Shown here: positions 8,456 to 21,399 of the stretch, piece after piece
Layout: each line of letters opens with the position of its first letter
Numbering within the stretch: the stretch's first letter is position 1
Notes under the pieces: model-generated
What the model was told of the DNA's origin: nothing
The model's database searches: none
What the model saw: the letters and a program-made list of their open reading frames with translations, nothing else
NCBI GenBank assembly: GCA_037176905.1
Contig: JBBBWG010031531.1
Span: 76,458 to 114,732, forward strand
DNA from: Azolla pinnata
Taxonomy: Eukaryota > Streptophyta > Polypodiopsida > Salviniales > Salviniaceae
Reading direction: 5' to 3'
Length of the DNA stretch: 38,275 bases
Position numbers and translations under genes: made by a program

Positions 8456-11400
8456 GCAGAACAAGATAGCTGTTACTATTGTTAATCTGGCATTATATCT
8501 TTTATCAGGATTCAAGTTGATCTACGTTCATGTTTGATGTGGGATGATTAAGCAAAACTTATTGGACTCCAGGTAATTTTAGAATGTTGGAATGTCTGAC
8601 TATATCGCAATATTAAAATTTTCTTTTCAATATTTCTCATGAAAGCATAATTTAACTTATCACAAGGCATCCTACCTATGGGTAACACTTCTATTTTAAC
8701 TGGATAATGAGAATGCTTATTATTGCTCTGTCTCCTATTAGAACGTGCGTGATTTGAAGCCATACAATCTTATTATCCAATGTTGTCTACATAAACCTCA
8801 ACTCTTAACATTACAGTCTGAGTTTTGTGGATAAAGGTAATTAGGAAAGAGCTCAATAATTTATGCTATTTTTGTACAGCTGATATTTAGAACCTTTTGC
8901 TTCGATTGGATAGAACATAGCTAGCTACTTGGAGTTGTTGAAATGAAGTGCAGCATCAGCTTGTTTTGAAGATAGTAGAATGTAGTATAGATTAATTACA
9001 CAGTATACCTTGAGCTGGACTTCTAAATCACACTAGATTTCTCTATTCACTAATATCCCTGGAATGGATTCATGGACATTCTATCAATTTATGAATCAAT
9101 GGCTAAAATTTTACTTTATGGAAAATCTCAGCAAGTAAAACTGTAAGTTTTTCCAGTCTACATATGATTCATATCTAGGGATCTACATGGCTCCTTGACA
9201 AGTGCTCAAAAATGAAAGTTAACAACTAATGGACAACATTCTATAGACATGGTTTGCATTAGACAGTACATGCTGAAAGTACTTACCTCGTGAGTGCTAC
9301 TGAATTTAGATGATCGGTTACTCTTTTGAAAAGGCAGATGGATAGAAATGACCTTTGCCCTATGTACCGCTAGTCATACTAATTATACGTTTTTTTACTA
9401 TGTAAAAACCTTTAAATATATTCTGTTAACAAGCTTCTGTATATGAAATCGTAGGTTTTCAAATGAAAGGTTGTCGCTAAGAGGAAATGAAGGCCAAGGT
9501 TCGGTTGGTACAAGGTGATATGTTGAGTCTTTGGATGCAAAACGTCCTTGTCTGTGTGGACAGCTAAAAGGAGCTGTTGTATGAAGAATGTTTGTAAAGT
9601 CATCAGTGAAAATCTTTGTAAAGGCTTAATAGTATCCGAATGATAGTTTTAGCAAGCGAGAAATAATAGGATGAATTGGTATTGTATTTAGCAGCCCGTA
9701 GCTAATATTGATCGTAGGTAATGCAGGCAGGGTAAACTTCCTGTCCTGTTTAGAACACTGAAATTAGAATTATTCTTATTGAAGATGACATTGATCTCCT
9801 CTCCATCATCAGGGAAGCCATTGCCCTCCTGATTCTAATACTCTTTCAGATAAATACCTGGTGTCTAATGAATGTAAAAAGTTCAAGATAAACATGGTGG
9901 TATTTTTCTGCAGTGCATGTCGTTCCTTTATGATCTCGCATGGATGGTCAAGGCTATACACATGATCAAGATGATGGTTCGAGTATTTTGCATTATATTT
10001 TGATGTGAGCAGCTTCTTCCTGTATTGCCCCTATAGTATTGTCCTGGAATTGATGAAGATGCATTACTTTTATCCAGATTTATTCACCTGGTAAGTAACA
10101 TACATGTCACCTATCAGTATATAAACGGAAGGGAGATGACTTAAATATACTTATTATGTACAGGAAGCTTACAGAACCCTTACTGTATAAAGCACATAAT
10201 TAAGAAAAGAATCCTCATCCTGATTCATATCAATAGTAATGTAGTATCTAAGTCTAAAGTTCTAAATTAGCAATTCAAAATAATTTAGGAAATGATTATT
10301 TAGGATATGCCTACTTTACAGAATGAACGGATGTTGGTAAATGAAACAGCTAATACGATAAGTAGATATGTTGGCTCATATTTTAATTATGCACTGACAG
10401 TTTATGCATCTATCCCATTTCAACTTATGCTTCAATTTGAAGTTTTGTTACACTACTGATAGGGGCACCCAGGCTTTTAAGATGACGGTCAACTTGTGAT
10501 CGTGTATTGTCCAAATGTTGACATACACATTGCAATTGTCAAAAGCCAATTATTACGACCCAGTTGGAGTTATCCATGTGGATGTACATTGACTGCATAT
10601 ACGGTTTTCTGAAGACAGTGCCATCGAATCAGCTCAAACCACCCTAACAGAGAATTTAACAAAGAATTCTTGGATCTCGACCAGTTGATAGAAAAAGTTG
10701 TTCAAGTTACCAGCAGCTGTTTATATTGATCTATTCCCGAGTGCAGGTATGTCAAATCTTGTTTTCTCCATTCTGAATAAAAGGGAGATAAAGCCAAATT
10801 GAAACACTTGAACAACGAAGGGAGCACATCTCACTATCATGGATTTTATGGGGTAATCCCTAAGCAATAAGAGAAAGGGGGAACAAAACCCTAACCAACT
10901 CAAGCCAACTAGGGCCAAAAGGCAAGAAATGAGAAAGAGACCTTTGATGAGTATCGTGATTCCCTTCAAAAAAGTTCACCATAGCGGGAGTAGATTATCC
11001 ACCTTGGCCCAAGGAGAGTTCAGGGAATGCTTAAGAAGTTTGATGGAATATTGCTAAGTGGCAGCAGCAACAACAATCCCTGCTTCATGGTTAATCACAT
11101 GTGCCCTCCTAAGGTTGATAACTTCTCAGTAAAAACCCTCATAATACGAAAAAAAACTCTCCATTTTAACAGTAAACTATCTGGAGCATGTGTTAAAATT
11201 GATTCAATCTTTTTAGAAGTTCCATACAAAACTTAGGGTAAAAAGCCTGGGCCCTGAAATGAAGGGGAATGTCACTGGGGAAGGAGTGAATGTCACTGGG
11301 AAAGGAATGATGATACATATTCCTTCATGGATTTTTTACATTTCTGTCTTGTCATGGTGGCCTTCAAATCTTTGCCGGAGTAACCCAATATACTGATGGT

Positions 11401-11576
11401 GAACTAGACGGAGCTAGCTTCAGCGATCCCATTTTCTTGGCTGTGATAAGACTCTGAGCAGAATAACTGGTCCTTCAATATAACTGGTCCTTGAATAAAA
11501 ATGAAAAGAATTGGACACGTAATAGCCTTTGTTTCATTATCAAGTGAATGCAGAACCAATGTCAAAGGAAGCTTCC
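8456..11576. other. Intergenic between two convergent genes, no gene identified
   Basis: About 3.1 kb of AT-rich sequence between the plus-strand unknown gene and the minus-strand aminopeptidase, so it should hold both 3' ends. Short frames on both strands, for example near 9412-9603 (-) and 11027-11236 (+), match nothing I know. I saw no RNA gene or intact mobile element. Confidence 0.45.
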
Positions 11577-14500
11577 CTATGTCGTGTGTTTCAGCACCCA
11601 CTCGACAAGAGTACCAACTGCAAATCCAGTTGCTCCCTTTTTCTTTTCATTCCAGACTGGACCAGCAATGTCAAGATGAGCCCATTGTATCTTTTCATCC
11701 ACAAACTGCCCACAAGAAAAAAATTAAACACATTGAATCTCTCATATAATATATGATTTGCATTTATAGAAATGCCGTCCCAGAAAAAAATCAGTGTTAT
11801 GTGAAAGTGGACGTTTCCAAATTACAGACCAGAAAATTGAGGCGATAAGTACAGATGCAAGAACTTTGAGCTCATGAGATACACTATGATTAGTGGAAAA
11901 AACCTACCTGCTTTAGGAACAGAGATGCAGTAATAGAGCCTCCAGGACGGCCCCCAGTGTTTACCATATCTGCAATACCAGATTTCATCGACTCCCAATA
12001 CTCTTCCTCCATCGGCAATCTCCATAGCTTTTCTCCCGCCTTTTCACATGCTTCAGTAAGCTCATTCGCCAACTCATCATTTGGAGTGAAAAGGCCTGTC
12101 AGAGTCAAATCACAAAATAAACATGCTCATCAATCTTCATTCTATTGTGTCAACTCAGATAGAACTTTAATGGGTTGGAGAGGGAAACACAGCGGATTTG
12201 TATCTGGTGAAATTCAGGCATTTATCGATTATGTATCTCCTACAACACAGTTTGAAGCACCAAGCTAAACACAAGTGGAAATTGAAAACAGCCTGTGGGT
12301 TCTAATTAGAGAAGTATATATCATTTGAACATAATGAACACATAGAGATATACCTCCAATGTTATTGCCGAGGGCAATGATACAGGCACCAGTTAGAGTT
12401 GCCAGATCTACTATCTGCCACAATACAAACTTGAGGTCAAAAAATTTGATCATGATGTGCTGGAGTCACTACTGCTTCCAGATACACTGAGCTTGATTAT
12501 TACAGCAAGATCCTACTTCAAAAAAACGAAATCTCCAGTGGAAGCATTTAGCTAGATTCCACAGATTCCGTTCTCAATAGATATATTAGGGTTACTCTCA
12601 ATTAAAGTGTTCAGGAAAGTGGCTAAAAATGGCAGGGGTTTAGAACTTTATAGTGTAATAGATAATTTCTCAACAAACCTTGTGAACATCTTGTTTGCAA
12701 GAGTATACCAGTGCATCAGCCAGTGTGAGTCTACCTTCAGCGTCTGTGTTGTTTACCTGGGTTAAAATTGATGGTTAAGATTAGAGACAGTCTTATCAAC
12801 ACAATATAGCTTTCAATAGCCCATCAGAAAGGCATACCTCGATGGTTTTACCATTCGAAGCCGTCAATATGTCTCCAGGCCTCATCCCTGTACCACTTAC
12901 CATGTTCTCGCAAGCAGCAACAATGAAATGGACCTGATGAACAAGCAGGGTATATGAGAAAGATGAAAGAATGAAAGAACAAAAGAAGCATGAGGGATGT
13001 ATTAAAAGCCCCTTGTAGCATAGGAGACCCAAAAGGGGTCTGTCTATAAAACCCCTTACTGACCCAAAAGACCAAAGAGAACTATGAGTTGTAACATCAA
13101 GGTAACATACAGGAGAAAAAGAGAACTGAAGAGCATTAGAAGTCCTTATTCAATAGAATTTGTAGATGAGAAGGAATGAAAGCCATGATGCAAGGCTGGA
13201 AGAAGGCCATTTCTATGAATAAACACTTGCCTCCACACCGAGAGGACGCACGGCAGCAATTGCTTTTGCAGCACCAAAAGTAGCACCAGCACCTCCCATG
13301 TCGAACTTCATTAGTTCAATCATTGAACCTGGCCCAGATTTCAGATTGTAGCCTCCGCTGGAAAAAGAGGATAAAACGGCATTAAAAAAGAAAATTCCAA
13401 TCAATAGGCCTTATCCAGTAATCTGTATTGCCTTCAATCTGCATTCTCGCTCAGTTTTGGGAAAAAACATATGCTTAAACCTTATTCCATGAAAGTTTTT
13501 TCTATAATTTTTCTCAATCTGTGCAGGGCGTCATATGCTAACTATAAACAGGTATCCCTCTTCAGCTTCAAGTACAACCCTACTTGCAAAGACTTTCAAG
13601 AATGGTAAATTAGCATCCAGGTAGACAAAAGAGTAACTGCCCAAGAAATTGGAAAGAAAACCCACACGTCAAGGTTTAGAACTCAGAATTTGAAGATTGC
13701 TACTGAAACTTGGAAAACCTTTGACCATGGTATTTCGGGAGTGGATAAACAGATCAGAACCCAAGCTTTGCATAAAAATCAGCTATAGGACAGTATAGAG
13801 ATTCCAAGATACACACACATAGGTAGGTTAGCTTGGCATAGATAAGACAATTGAGTATGGAGATTCCTACACACATTTAGAGTTTACATATCCACTGTGT
13901 TCCATGAGAGGAGTTGCTGCTGAAAGCTTGAAAGCTTTGAGTGACAAACAGCCTTTTTGCTGGATTGAGAGAGATCATTCTCACAAACACAGCAACAGAA
14001 ACCCCAAAACGATCATAATACAAGGAATGGCATATTTAATACAATACTCCATATGGGTCCCATTCAAATGCATTCCAAGATATTCCATTGTTACATGGAC
14101 GGATGCAAAGTGTATCTGTTCCCTCTTATATACTAGTTTCAAGGATGTGAAAGAAAAATAGATAGGATCAAATCACCTGTCGAATGTCAAGCCTTTTCCT
14201 ACTATGGCCAGCTTGATCTTAGTCTCGCCACTCGGAGGCTTATACTGTATATGAATGAACTTTGGAGGGTTAGTGGATGCAGCCGCGACACCTAGATATG
14301 CTCCCATCTTCAACTCTTTGCATTTTTCCTCGTCAAGAATCTTCACAGTCAAGACATCCTCAAAGCTGGTTCCCAAACCTAATGCCTCCTCCGCAAGGGC
14401 ACCTGTACATTTAAATGAGAGATTACCTACCTATGAATCCTAAGTTTATGCCAATAACATTTTATGGTGCTTCTTTGTGTAGGAAAACCAAGAGATAATG

Positions 14501-15803
14501 CTTTGTACGAGAACAGAACAGTATACATACTTGGGGTAAGTACATTCGGCGGTGCATTTACTAGCTCCTTTGAAAATATTACTCCATGAGATATTTTCTC
14601 AGCAATTCTAAGCTTTTCTTGCAGTTCTGTTCCATTACCAAAGCCTATAAGCTCAAAACTCTTGAGAAGTGGGGGCTTTTTCTCAGTTTTGAACCTGGAG
14701 TCCTCATATGATCCGAGAATCGCACCTGGAGAAGAAGCCAACCAACAGGACTCAGCCCCGCTTCATTGGAAAGTAAAGACAGTATAAACACATTAGCCTT
14801 TATTTGAAGGGAATGGAACAGAAGGATATACCTATGATGATGGATCGCGCTTTTTCATGCAGTGAATCTTCTGCCAAACCTTGGAAATCGGCAAGAGTAA
14901 CGGCAACGCTGCTGGCTTGTGCTGTCTTTGCCAGAGCTGCTATGGACTCGCCAAACGCTTTCCACTTTGCAGGAGATCCTGATGCCTCTACACCCACTAA
15001 CGCAACCCTTTTGAAAGGGAGGCCAGGTAACCTGATAGAAGTAGATTGGCCCATCTTCCCTTTGAAGTCCTCCTCAGCTATGATCGACCCCAGGATGCCT
15101 TTCAACAACTCATCGAGCTTCCTCAACCTCTTATTTTTGAAGGCACCGCTTTCGTCCTTCTCCAGGTCAGCAGATGACAATCCGATGGCTAAAACATCTC
15201 CTTTCCATTCCGTGACATCGATTTTGGATGCTGAAACCGCAATCTGCCATAGCCACAGGTTGTTCTTACAACTCAAAGGATTATTCAGAAGAACATACAT
15301 GCCTGTATGCAAGACTATCTGTATCTATGTCTGTCTGTATATATGTATGCATGTGTATGTGTGTATCTCTGTATAACCAACACACTCCATGAAAGAATTC
15401 ATCTCAGAAGTGTTCCAACATTTTGATTGAATACACATGCCTCAGGGAGCAGGGACTCTGAAGGATTGGTGAAGCCCAAAGTGGAGGCAGACGCCGAAGC
15501 CGAAGCCAAAGCCAAGCAAGTTGTCTTTCGCGGAATGGAGTGATGATGATGATGATAGCAGCGATGATGATGACGGGGATGATAAGATGTCGGGCGGAGA
15601 TCTGACTTGGAGTCCAGGCTGAAGCAGGAGCTTTCATGTGTTCTGCTCAAGCTGCTGCCGCCGCCGCCGCCGCCGCCGCTGCTCCAGCTTGGAGAAGATA
15701 TGGGCTGAAGGAAAGGAGAAGAAGAGAGGAGAGGGATGGGGAGGGGGTAACGAGCAGCCAGCGATACAGAGGAGCTTCGAGCCAGCACCATGGCCCCTGC
15801 CAT
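11577..15803 (-). CDS. LAP: M17 leucine aminopeptidase, probably chloroplastic (10 exons, complete)
   Basis: Exons on the minus strand: 15803-15435, 15243-14832, 14725-14531, 14402-14177, 13357-13231, 12933-12838, 12756-12679, 12414-12354, 12095-11908 and 11705-11577. They join in frame to 626 residues. The zinc peptidase of family M17 removes N-terminal residues and acts as a hexamer; plant members are mostly plastidial or cytosolic. The signature NTDAEGRL is at 478-485. By comparison with E. coli PepA, metal and catalytic residues are K395, D400, K407, D420, D480, E482 and R484, all present. Residues 1-120 form a Ser/Gly/His-rich leader suited to a transit peptide. The start is the first ATG (15803); another lies at 15791. 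The GC donor after exon 5 is needed to keep frame. Confidence 0.95.
12934..13230 (-). other. GC-AG intron 5 of the aminopeptidase
   Basis: On the minus strand exon 5 ends GAG and the intron begins GCAAGT. It ends at a CAG immediately before exon 6 (GTC CAT). Using the GT four bases further in would shift the frame, whereas the GC donor gives the family-conserved junction [14 protein letters not shown]. All nine other boundaries use GT-AG. Confidence 0.85.
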
Positions 15804-15918
15804 GCCTCGGCTTCTCTTCTGTTCCTGGCTCACTCTGCCCTGCTCTCAGGGATAGCCTGTATAATAATCAATCAAAGAAGGCGAACTGTTATGAATGTAA
15901 GAAAACACTCCATATCTT

Positions 15919-16452
15919 GGAGGAGGAGGAGGAGGATGGTGGTGATGGTGGTGATGATAGTGGTGATGATGATGGTGGTGGTGGTGGTGGTGGTGATGGT
16001 GAGGGTGAGGGTGATGGTAGTGACTGTGGTGAGGGTGATAGTGATGGTGATGGTGGTGTGGTGTTGGTGATGGTGGTGATGGTGGTGATGGTGATGATAC
16101 TGATGATGGTGATGATGATGATGCTGGTGGTGGTGATGGTGGTGGTGGTGGTGATGGTGACAATGCTGCTGGTGTTGCCTATGCTAATGATGCTGACGTT
16201 GATGTTGGTGTTGCCGATGTTGATGATGTTGATGTCGCCGATGCTGATGATGCTGATGCTGCCAATGCTACTGATGGTGATGGTGATGGTGATGGTGATG
16301 GTGATGGTGATGGTGATGGTGATGGTGATGGTGATGGTCATGGTGATGGTGATGGTCATGGTCATGGTCATGATGATGTCGGCGACATGATGGCATGAAG
16401 ATGATGGTGCTGGTGGTGATGATGGTGACATGATGGCATGATGATGATGATG

Positions 16453-16529
<77 letters not shown>

Positions 16530-16530
16530 T
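15919..16530 (+). repeat. GAT/GGT triplet and hexamer microsatellite tract
   Basis: Runs of GGT/GAT start with GGA/GGT, pass through a GGTGAT hexamer block (about 16272-16365) and end in near-pure GAT (about 16438-16527). It begins about 115 bp upstream of the aminopeptidase start codon, on the promoter side. ORFs encode only Met/Val, Asp/Gly, His or Ser runs in different frames and are not genes. Confidence 0.92.
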
Positions 16531-17040
16531 AGCTCCACAAAAATTGCCCAAATGGCCACACCCATTATGTTGATCTAGGTTTGTTGAGCGTCTTAAACAT
16601 GTATGAGTTGATTAGTGACGATGGGTGGAGTGTGAAATCGCAACTTAGCCTCTCAAAGGGTAGTAGGGATTACCGATCCTTGTTTTCTATATTTAAATAT
16701 ATGTTTGCATTAAAATAATTTGACAATATAGTTAAAACCCTTGTTGTCGTAACTATTTGAATACTGATGATATGATAAGGTCAACCTTCTAAGGTGCTTC
16801 TATACTGGATAACAAAAATCAAACTTATTTCGAGATAAAGTTCTCAATTTCACTTTAAAATTGTTAAAATCGTCAATTTAACTTCCCTTTTATAAAACTT
16901 ATCAAATAATAAATTGTGTTATTATTTTATAAAACTTATCAAATAATAAATTATTTTTCAAGCTGCAATTATACTACACATCTAGATATCTAGGATAAAA
17001 ACAAACACAACCTTATGTGATAGAGTTACAAAGCCTTATT
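16531..17040. other. AT-rich intergenic
   Basis: No coding exon seen. A short direct duplication of TTTTATAAAACTTATCAAATAA occurs near 16888-16950. Confidence 0.5.
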
Positions 17041-17048
17041 ACTTCAAA

Positions 17049-17340
17049 TGAAAACCCATTGAGAATGTGATCAAATAGGAATTTTCAATCAATGATGCCC
17101 ATAGTTGTCATATGGCTATCTGCTTTAGTAATTGGGCAAGAAATAAAGTTGTGTTTAGTATCTTTACTGGTCACTTTATAGAGAAATGTGTCTTCAATTT
17201 CAATCTATGGCCAAAGGAAACTCGCTAATAATGACACACACTTTGGCATAAAATGGGAGACGAGATGTATTATTTGTATCTAAAACTCCAAACCACAATT
17301 TTACTCCTTGACTATTGTCCATGTATTAAAAACCTTTTCC
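17049..17340 (-). mobile_element. Possible LINE ORF1 (gag-like, zinc-knuckle) fossil
   Basis: Minus-strand conceptual translation, with one frameshift and stops, gives a PFYAKVCVII stretch followed about 40 residues later by a CP-x-TKADSH segment. This is the order seen in the DUF4283-type ORF1 protein of plant L1-like LINEs (RxARVCVEI, then a CPxCxxxGH knuckle). The zinc-knuckle residues are partly lost. The match is by eye and weak. Confidence 0.35.
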
Positions 17341-19500
17341 GCTGTTCAGGCTCTATCTCTAACTAGGTTATGCTAAACAACATTAGTATGTACTGCGCAT
17401 AATGTTTTTTTATCATCAAATAACCGATCAATCAAAGGTTCTTTTGCAATCACCAACTTTAGAATTGGGCGCGTTGATAGAATAAACAATTTAATACTCT
17501 GATTGCAAATATAACCATATCCAAGAAACATATAAAATATATTTCGCACCGTATAAAAAACCACCAGTTGCTTTCGTAACTCTAAAATCCATTCTTCTAC
17601 AGCTACCAAGCTTGGTCGCGTCATTCTATTGAACTTCAACTTGAGATTTTCTTTTTATCTAATGACCTTGAATATGTTATCACCTATGTTTACAAAGAGT
17701 TTATATCTTTTTAACACTCAAGTGATTTCCAATTGAACAAATTCAAATAGTTTTTGCCAAGAGTTCACTAAATTCTGAATGATATTAGATTTAGGACATC
17801 TAAATGGTCAAATGTTATTAGTTGTAAAGTTTTGTCTTCCCGTGTTGTATAACCCAATAACATATTAGCTTTTCTAATAGTTGGAGAGCCTAAACATATA
17901 ATTTTTTTAAGAGTTTGAGCAACCATATAATCATTTAAATATAATAAAACCACTCCTAAGCATTTCTATAGTACAAATGCAATTCTATGAAATCTAACTG
18001 ATACCAATCCTAGACTCTTTCTTCGACAATAATGTATACTTAGGGCATGAATCAACTGAAGAAATGTAGATATATTTGTCCATGGTAACAATAAAAATAA
18101 TTATGAAATCATTAGAATCATAAATAGTTATATGACTTTGAGACGATTGCAAACGACCAAACTTGAGACTTCCAAAGCATAAATTTATCTAATATTGTAA
18201 TAAAAGTCCAATTCAAACGTTGAGACAATGAAATATCAATACCAATTGGATAATCCAAAATCGACAAACCTTCCCTCGATCTAATATTTGATCACTCTTA
18301 TTTAATATTAATCAAATCTCTCTTAGTCCACCGAATAATCAATGAGTTTTTTATGTTAATATGTAAATATAACCGCAAGGCAAATACAAGCTACGTCTTG
18401 ATAACTTTGGCTATGTTATTGGGTCAAACCTTGAGGAACAAGAATAAATCATGTTTTCCTCTTTACCTATCTATATTTCTCCTTTCTACTTTTAACCAAC
18501 GTTTATGTTTAGATGGAAGTATGATTGAGTCAAAGCAAAATAATAATAATATCTTGTACTTGTGATCTTTATCATCTTTAAAGCTGCTATAACCATCCTT
18601 CTCAATGTCAATCTTTGCTTATTTCACTCATTATATTAGTCATTTCACTTAATATGTCAAAACAACTTGCTCGAATGGGAGGTCCCCACAATGAACGAAA
18701 TTTCACAAGGCAAACACGTCAATGAAAATTGATGTGGTCTTTTGGAAAATTAAGATATTGTTGATATTCGCATAACAGCAAAAGATATTATACGTAGAAT
18801 TATATGCGATGAACGAAACGACGACTTTGAGCTTTGTTATTTATTAGTACTAGGATGTTTGATGCTCTTCTTAAAGTTGTGATCGACCCATGCAATCAAC
18901 ATGCCATCTGGCTACGGATAAGTTTGTGCAACATTTAAAATAGGAAAGCTCAATTGTGAATTTCTTAATTGGTTGTGTTAAATATTGGTGCAATATAGAG
19001 ATAGAGCATGTGCATAAGTTTGCCAAAAAAGATTCCTCATAACCTAGCATCACATGCAGAATGCTCACCTTAAGCGAACTCATGTCTGGCAATAACAGAA
19101 AAGTTGTCAAAGTTTGATGCCCTAATCCCACAAGCTAAAAAATTCACTCACAACCCCAAAGCATAGATCATCACCAGTCAACCTGCCATGGATGCTAGCC
19201 TAGCAATCTGTACCTTTCTGCTTCCCTTTTGATCTTGGATCGACTTGTCCACCCTCGGCTCTAGTCAACCTCTACAACTCGACTTCGATTCCTAGAGCTC
19301 CTTCTTGCCTGTTCAGTCGGTCCCTTGAACCTTGTTCAGCCTCTCTCTTCCGTTTACAGCTCGACTCCGAGAGTAAAATCCTCCTACTTCAACAGCTCGA
19401 CTTCGACGCGGACTTCCGTGTAACCTCTGTTTTCGGGGTCGGGCTGACACATATTGTCTTTCGGGTGGAGGACTTCTGCAGTTCTGGATCAGTTTAATCT
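17341..19500. other. AT-rich intergenic, probably decayed transposon sequence
   Basis: About 2.2 kb with many stops in every frame. Short minus-strand frames (17373-17639 and 17768-17953) could belong to the same decayed element as 17049-17340, but I cannot assign a domain. Composition changes to GC-richer sequence at about 19190. Confidence 0.4.
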
Positions 19501-19524
19501 ATACATATGAGGGGCAAACTCTTG

Positions 19525-19700
19525 CACTTCGCTATTGCCCAGAACCAATCAGACCCTTGTAGTTCACTGTGCCTGAATCGACTCTTGCTCTTCATTGTGC
19601 AAGGATCGACTCTTTGCACTTCACTGTGCCAGAATCGACACTTGCACTTCACTGTGCCAGAATCGACTCTTGCACTTCACTGTGCCAGAGTCTACAAGAC
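19525..19700 (+). repeat. Tandem repeat, about 28-29 bp, five to six units
   Basis: Unit of the form CTTGCACTTCACTGTGCC followed by AGAATCGACT. The last three copies are nearly identical and the earlier ones are diverged. No coding meaning is apparent. Confidence 0.8.
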
Positions 19701-19772
19701 TATGTCTTATTCTATCAGTAGTCCATAACACCATCTTCTTTTGCTGGTATTTACCCTTAAAACTAACTACTT

Positions 19773-20048
19773 AAAAGAAGAAGAAGAAGAAAGAAGAAAG
19801 AAGAAGAAGAAGAAGAAGAAAGAAGAAGGAAGAAGAAGAAGAAGAAGAAGAAGAAGGAAGAAGAAGGAAGAAGAAAGAAGAAGGAAGAAGAAGAAAGAAG
19901 AAGAAGAAGAAGAAAGAAGAAAGAAAGAAGAAGAAGGAAGAAGAAGAAAGAAGAAGCAAGAAGAAGAAGAAGAGGAAGGAAGAAGAAAGAAGAAAGAAAG
20001 AAGAAGAAGGAAGAAGAAGAAAGAAGAAGAAGAAGAAGAAGAAGAAGA
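19773..20048 (+). repeat. GAA/GAAA polypurine microsatellite
   Basis: About 275 bp of pure purine on the plus strand, mixing AAG, GAAA and GGAA steps. It gives spurious Lys/Glu/Arg (+) and Phe/Ser/Leu (-) ORFs. Confidence 0.95.
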
Positions 20049-20164
20049 GAGGTTCTGTGCTCTCCTGTCTTTTACTGCTCTTCTTCCTCTTTTGGGTTTC
20101 CATTTTTAGGTCTTCTGCTGTTCTTCTCCCTCTCTCCCTCTCCGCCTCTTCTTTTCGTGGCCCT

Positions 20165-20475
20165 TTGTTAGGGTTTTCTCATCAGCAAGAGCGCATATAG
20201 AATACAGTGGTGCAGCGATTGATGAACGCCATTCAACCTGGAGCTTTTTAGGGTTCCATTCTCTTCCGGCAAGGAACAAAGGAGGTAGGGTTTGTGTCGT
20301 CCGCAGGAGCGGATACAGAAGAAGCATGGAGGAGCAGCAGCAGTTGATGAATCAACACTGATTAAGCAGGCATTTTTAGGGTTTTCATTCTCCTCTGTGG
20401 CAAGGACGCGGAAGAAGGAGGGTTTCCTCAACCGCAAGAGCGGATTCAGAAGAAGCATGGCTGCGCTCCGATGGT
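20165..20475 (+). repeat. Diverged repeat, about 125 bp, three units
   Basis: Landmarks recur in order: TTTTTAGGGTT-CATTCTC, a GGCAAGGA segment, a CCGCA-GAGCGGAT segment, then CAGAAGAAGCATGG. They occur around 20246-20335 and 20372-20460, with an older copy around 20165-20245. Each unit carries one TTTAGGG-like motif. Confidence 0.65.
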
Positions 20476-20539
20476 ATTGATTCTCTTCTTCACGGAAAGG
20501 ATTCTCAAGAGAAGAACAGAAGCAGAAGAATCGACAGAC

Positions 20540-21040
20540 GCCGGAACTAGTTCCCTTCTTCGATTCACAGCGGAGATCGATTCGCAGTGAGACTCCAGTT
20601 CCCTTCTTCGATTCACAGCGGAGATCGATCCACAGTAGTGAGAATCCAGTTCCCTTCTTCGATTTGCAACGGAGATCGATCCACAGTAGTGAGAATCCAG
20701 TTCCCTTCTTCGATTCACAGCGGAGATTCACAGCGGAGATTGATCCACAGTAGTGAGAATCCAGTTCCCTTCTTCGATTCGCAACGGAGATCGATCCACA
20801 GTAGTGAGAATCCGGTTCCCTTCTTCGATTCACAGCAGAGATTTACAGCGGAGATCGATCCACAGTGAGAATCCAGTTCCCGTCTTCGATTCACAGCGGA
20901 ATTCGATCCACGGCGAGAATCCAGTTCCCGTCTTCGATTCACAGCGGAGATCGATCCACAGCGTGAATCCAGTTCCCTTGTTCGATTCACAGCGGAGATC
21001 GATCCACAGTGAGAATCCGGTTCCCTTCCTTCGATTTCTT
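20540..21040 (+). repeat. 48-51 bp minisatellite, about 10 units
   Basis: Unit landmarks are CCAGTTCCCTTCTTCGATTC, ACAGCGGAGATCGATCCACA and GTGAGAAT. Unit lengths are mostly multiples of three, so frames stay open on both strands with repeated products. I regard these as array artefacts. Two units carry an internal duplication of AGATTCACAGCGG. Confidence 0.92.
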
Positions 21041-21171
21041 CTTCGATCGATTCTGCTGTTCTTTTGGGGATCGGTCGAAACCGCCAGAGAACATCTTCCG
21101 AACGATTTCAGCAGGAAGATCGACGATTCGGGGAGGGGGCGATCGACGATCGTTTTAACACACCGAAGCGG

Positions 21172-21198
21172 AAGAAGAAGAAGAAGAAGAAGAAAAAA
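21172..21198 (+). repeat. GAA microsatellite with A run
   Basis: Eight AAG steps followed by poly-A, in the probable promoter of the ANTH gene. Confidence 0.8.
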
Positions 21199-21399
21199 AA
21201 CCCCCGAATTTGTGAGTTGCGATCCGAGCATCGGGTGTTTGTTGGCTTGATCGGCGATGGGTTGGGGTTGGAGTGGAGCTCGGGCGAAGGCCCGAAATGC
21301 GGTTCGGGGACAAGCGGAGCTGGAGCCCTAAGCATCTGGTCTGAGTCGAGCGGCTTCTGCTTCTGCATCTACTTCATCTTCTGCCACTTGTGCATCATC

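Noticed and set aside
15638..16551. Several long ORFs of Met/Val, His, Ser or Asp/Gly on both strands
   Set aside because: Pure products of the GAT/GGT triplet tract; all frames are open for the same reason.
19741..20109. 122-codon Lys/Glu/Arg ORF
   Set aside because: Composed almost entirely of the GAA microsatellite.
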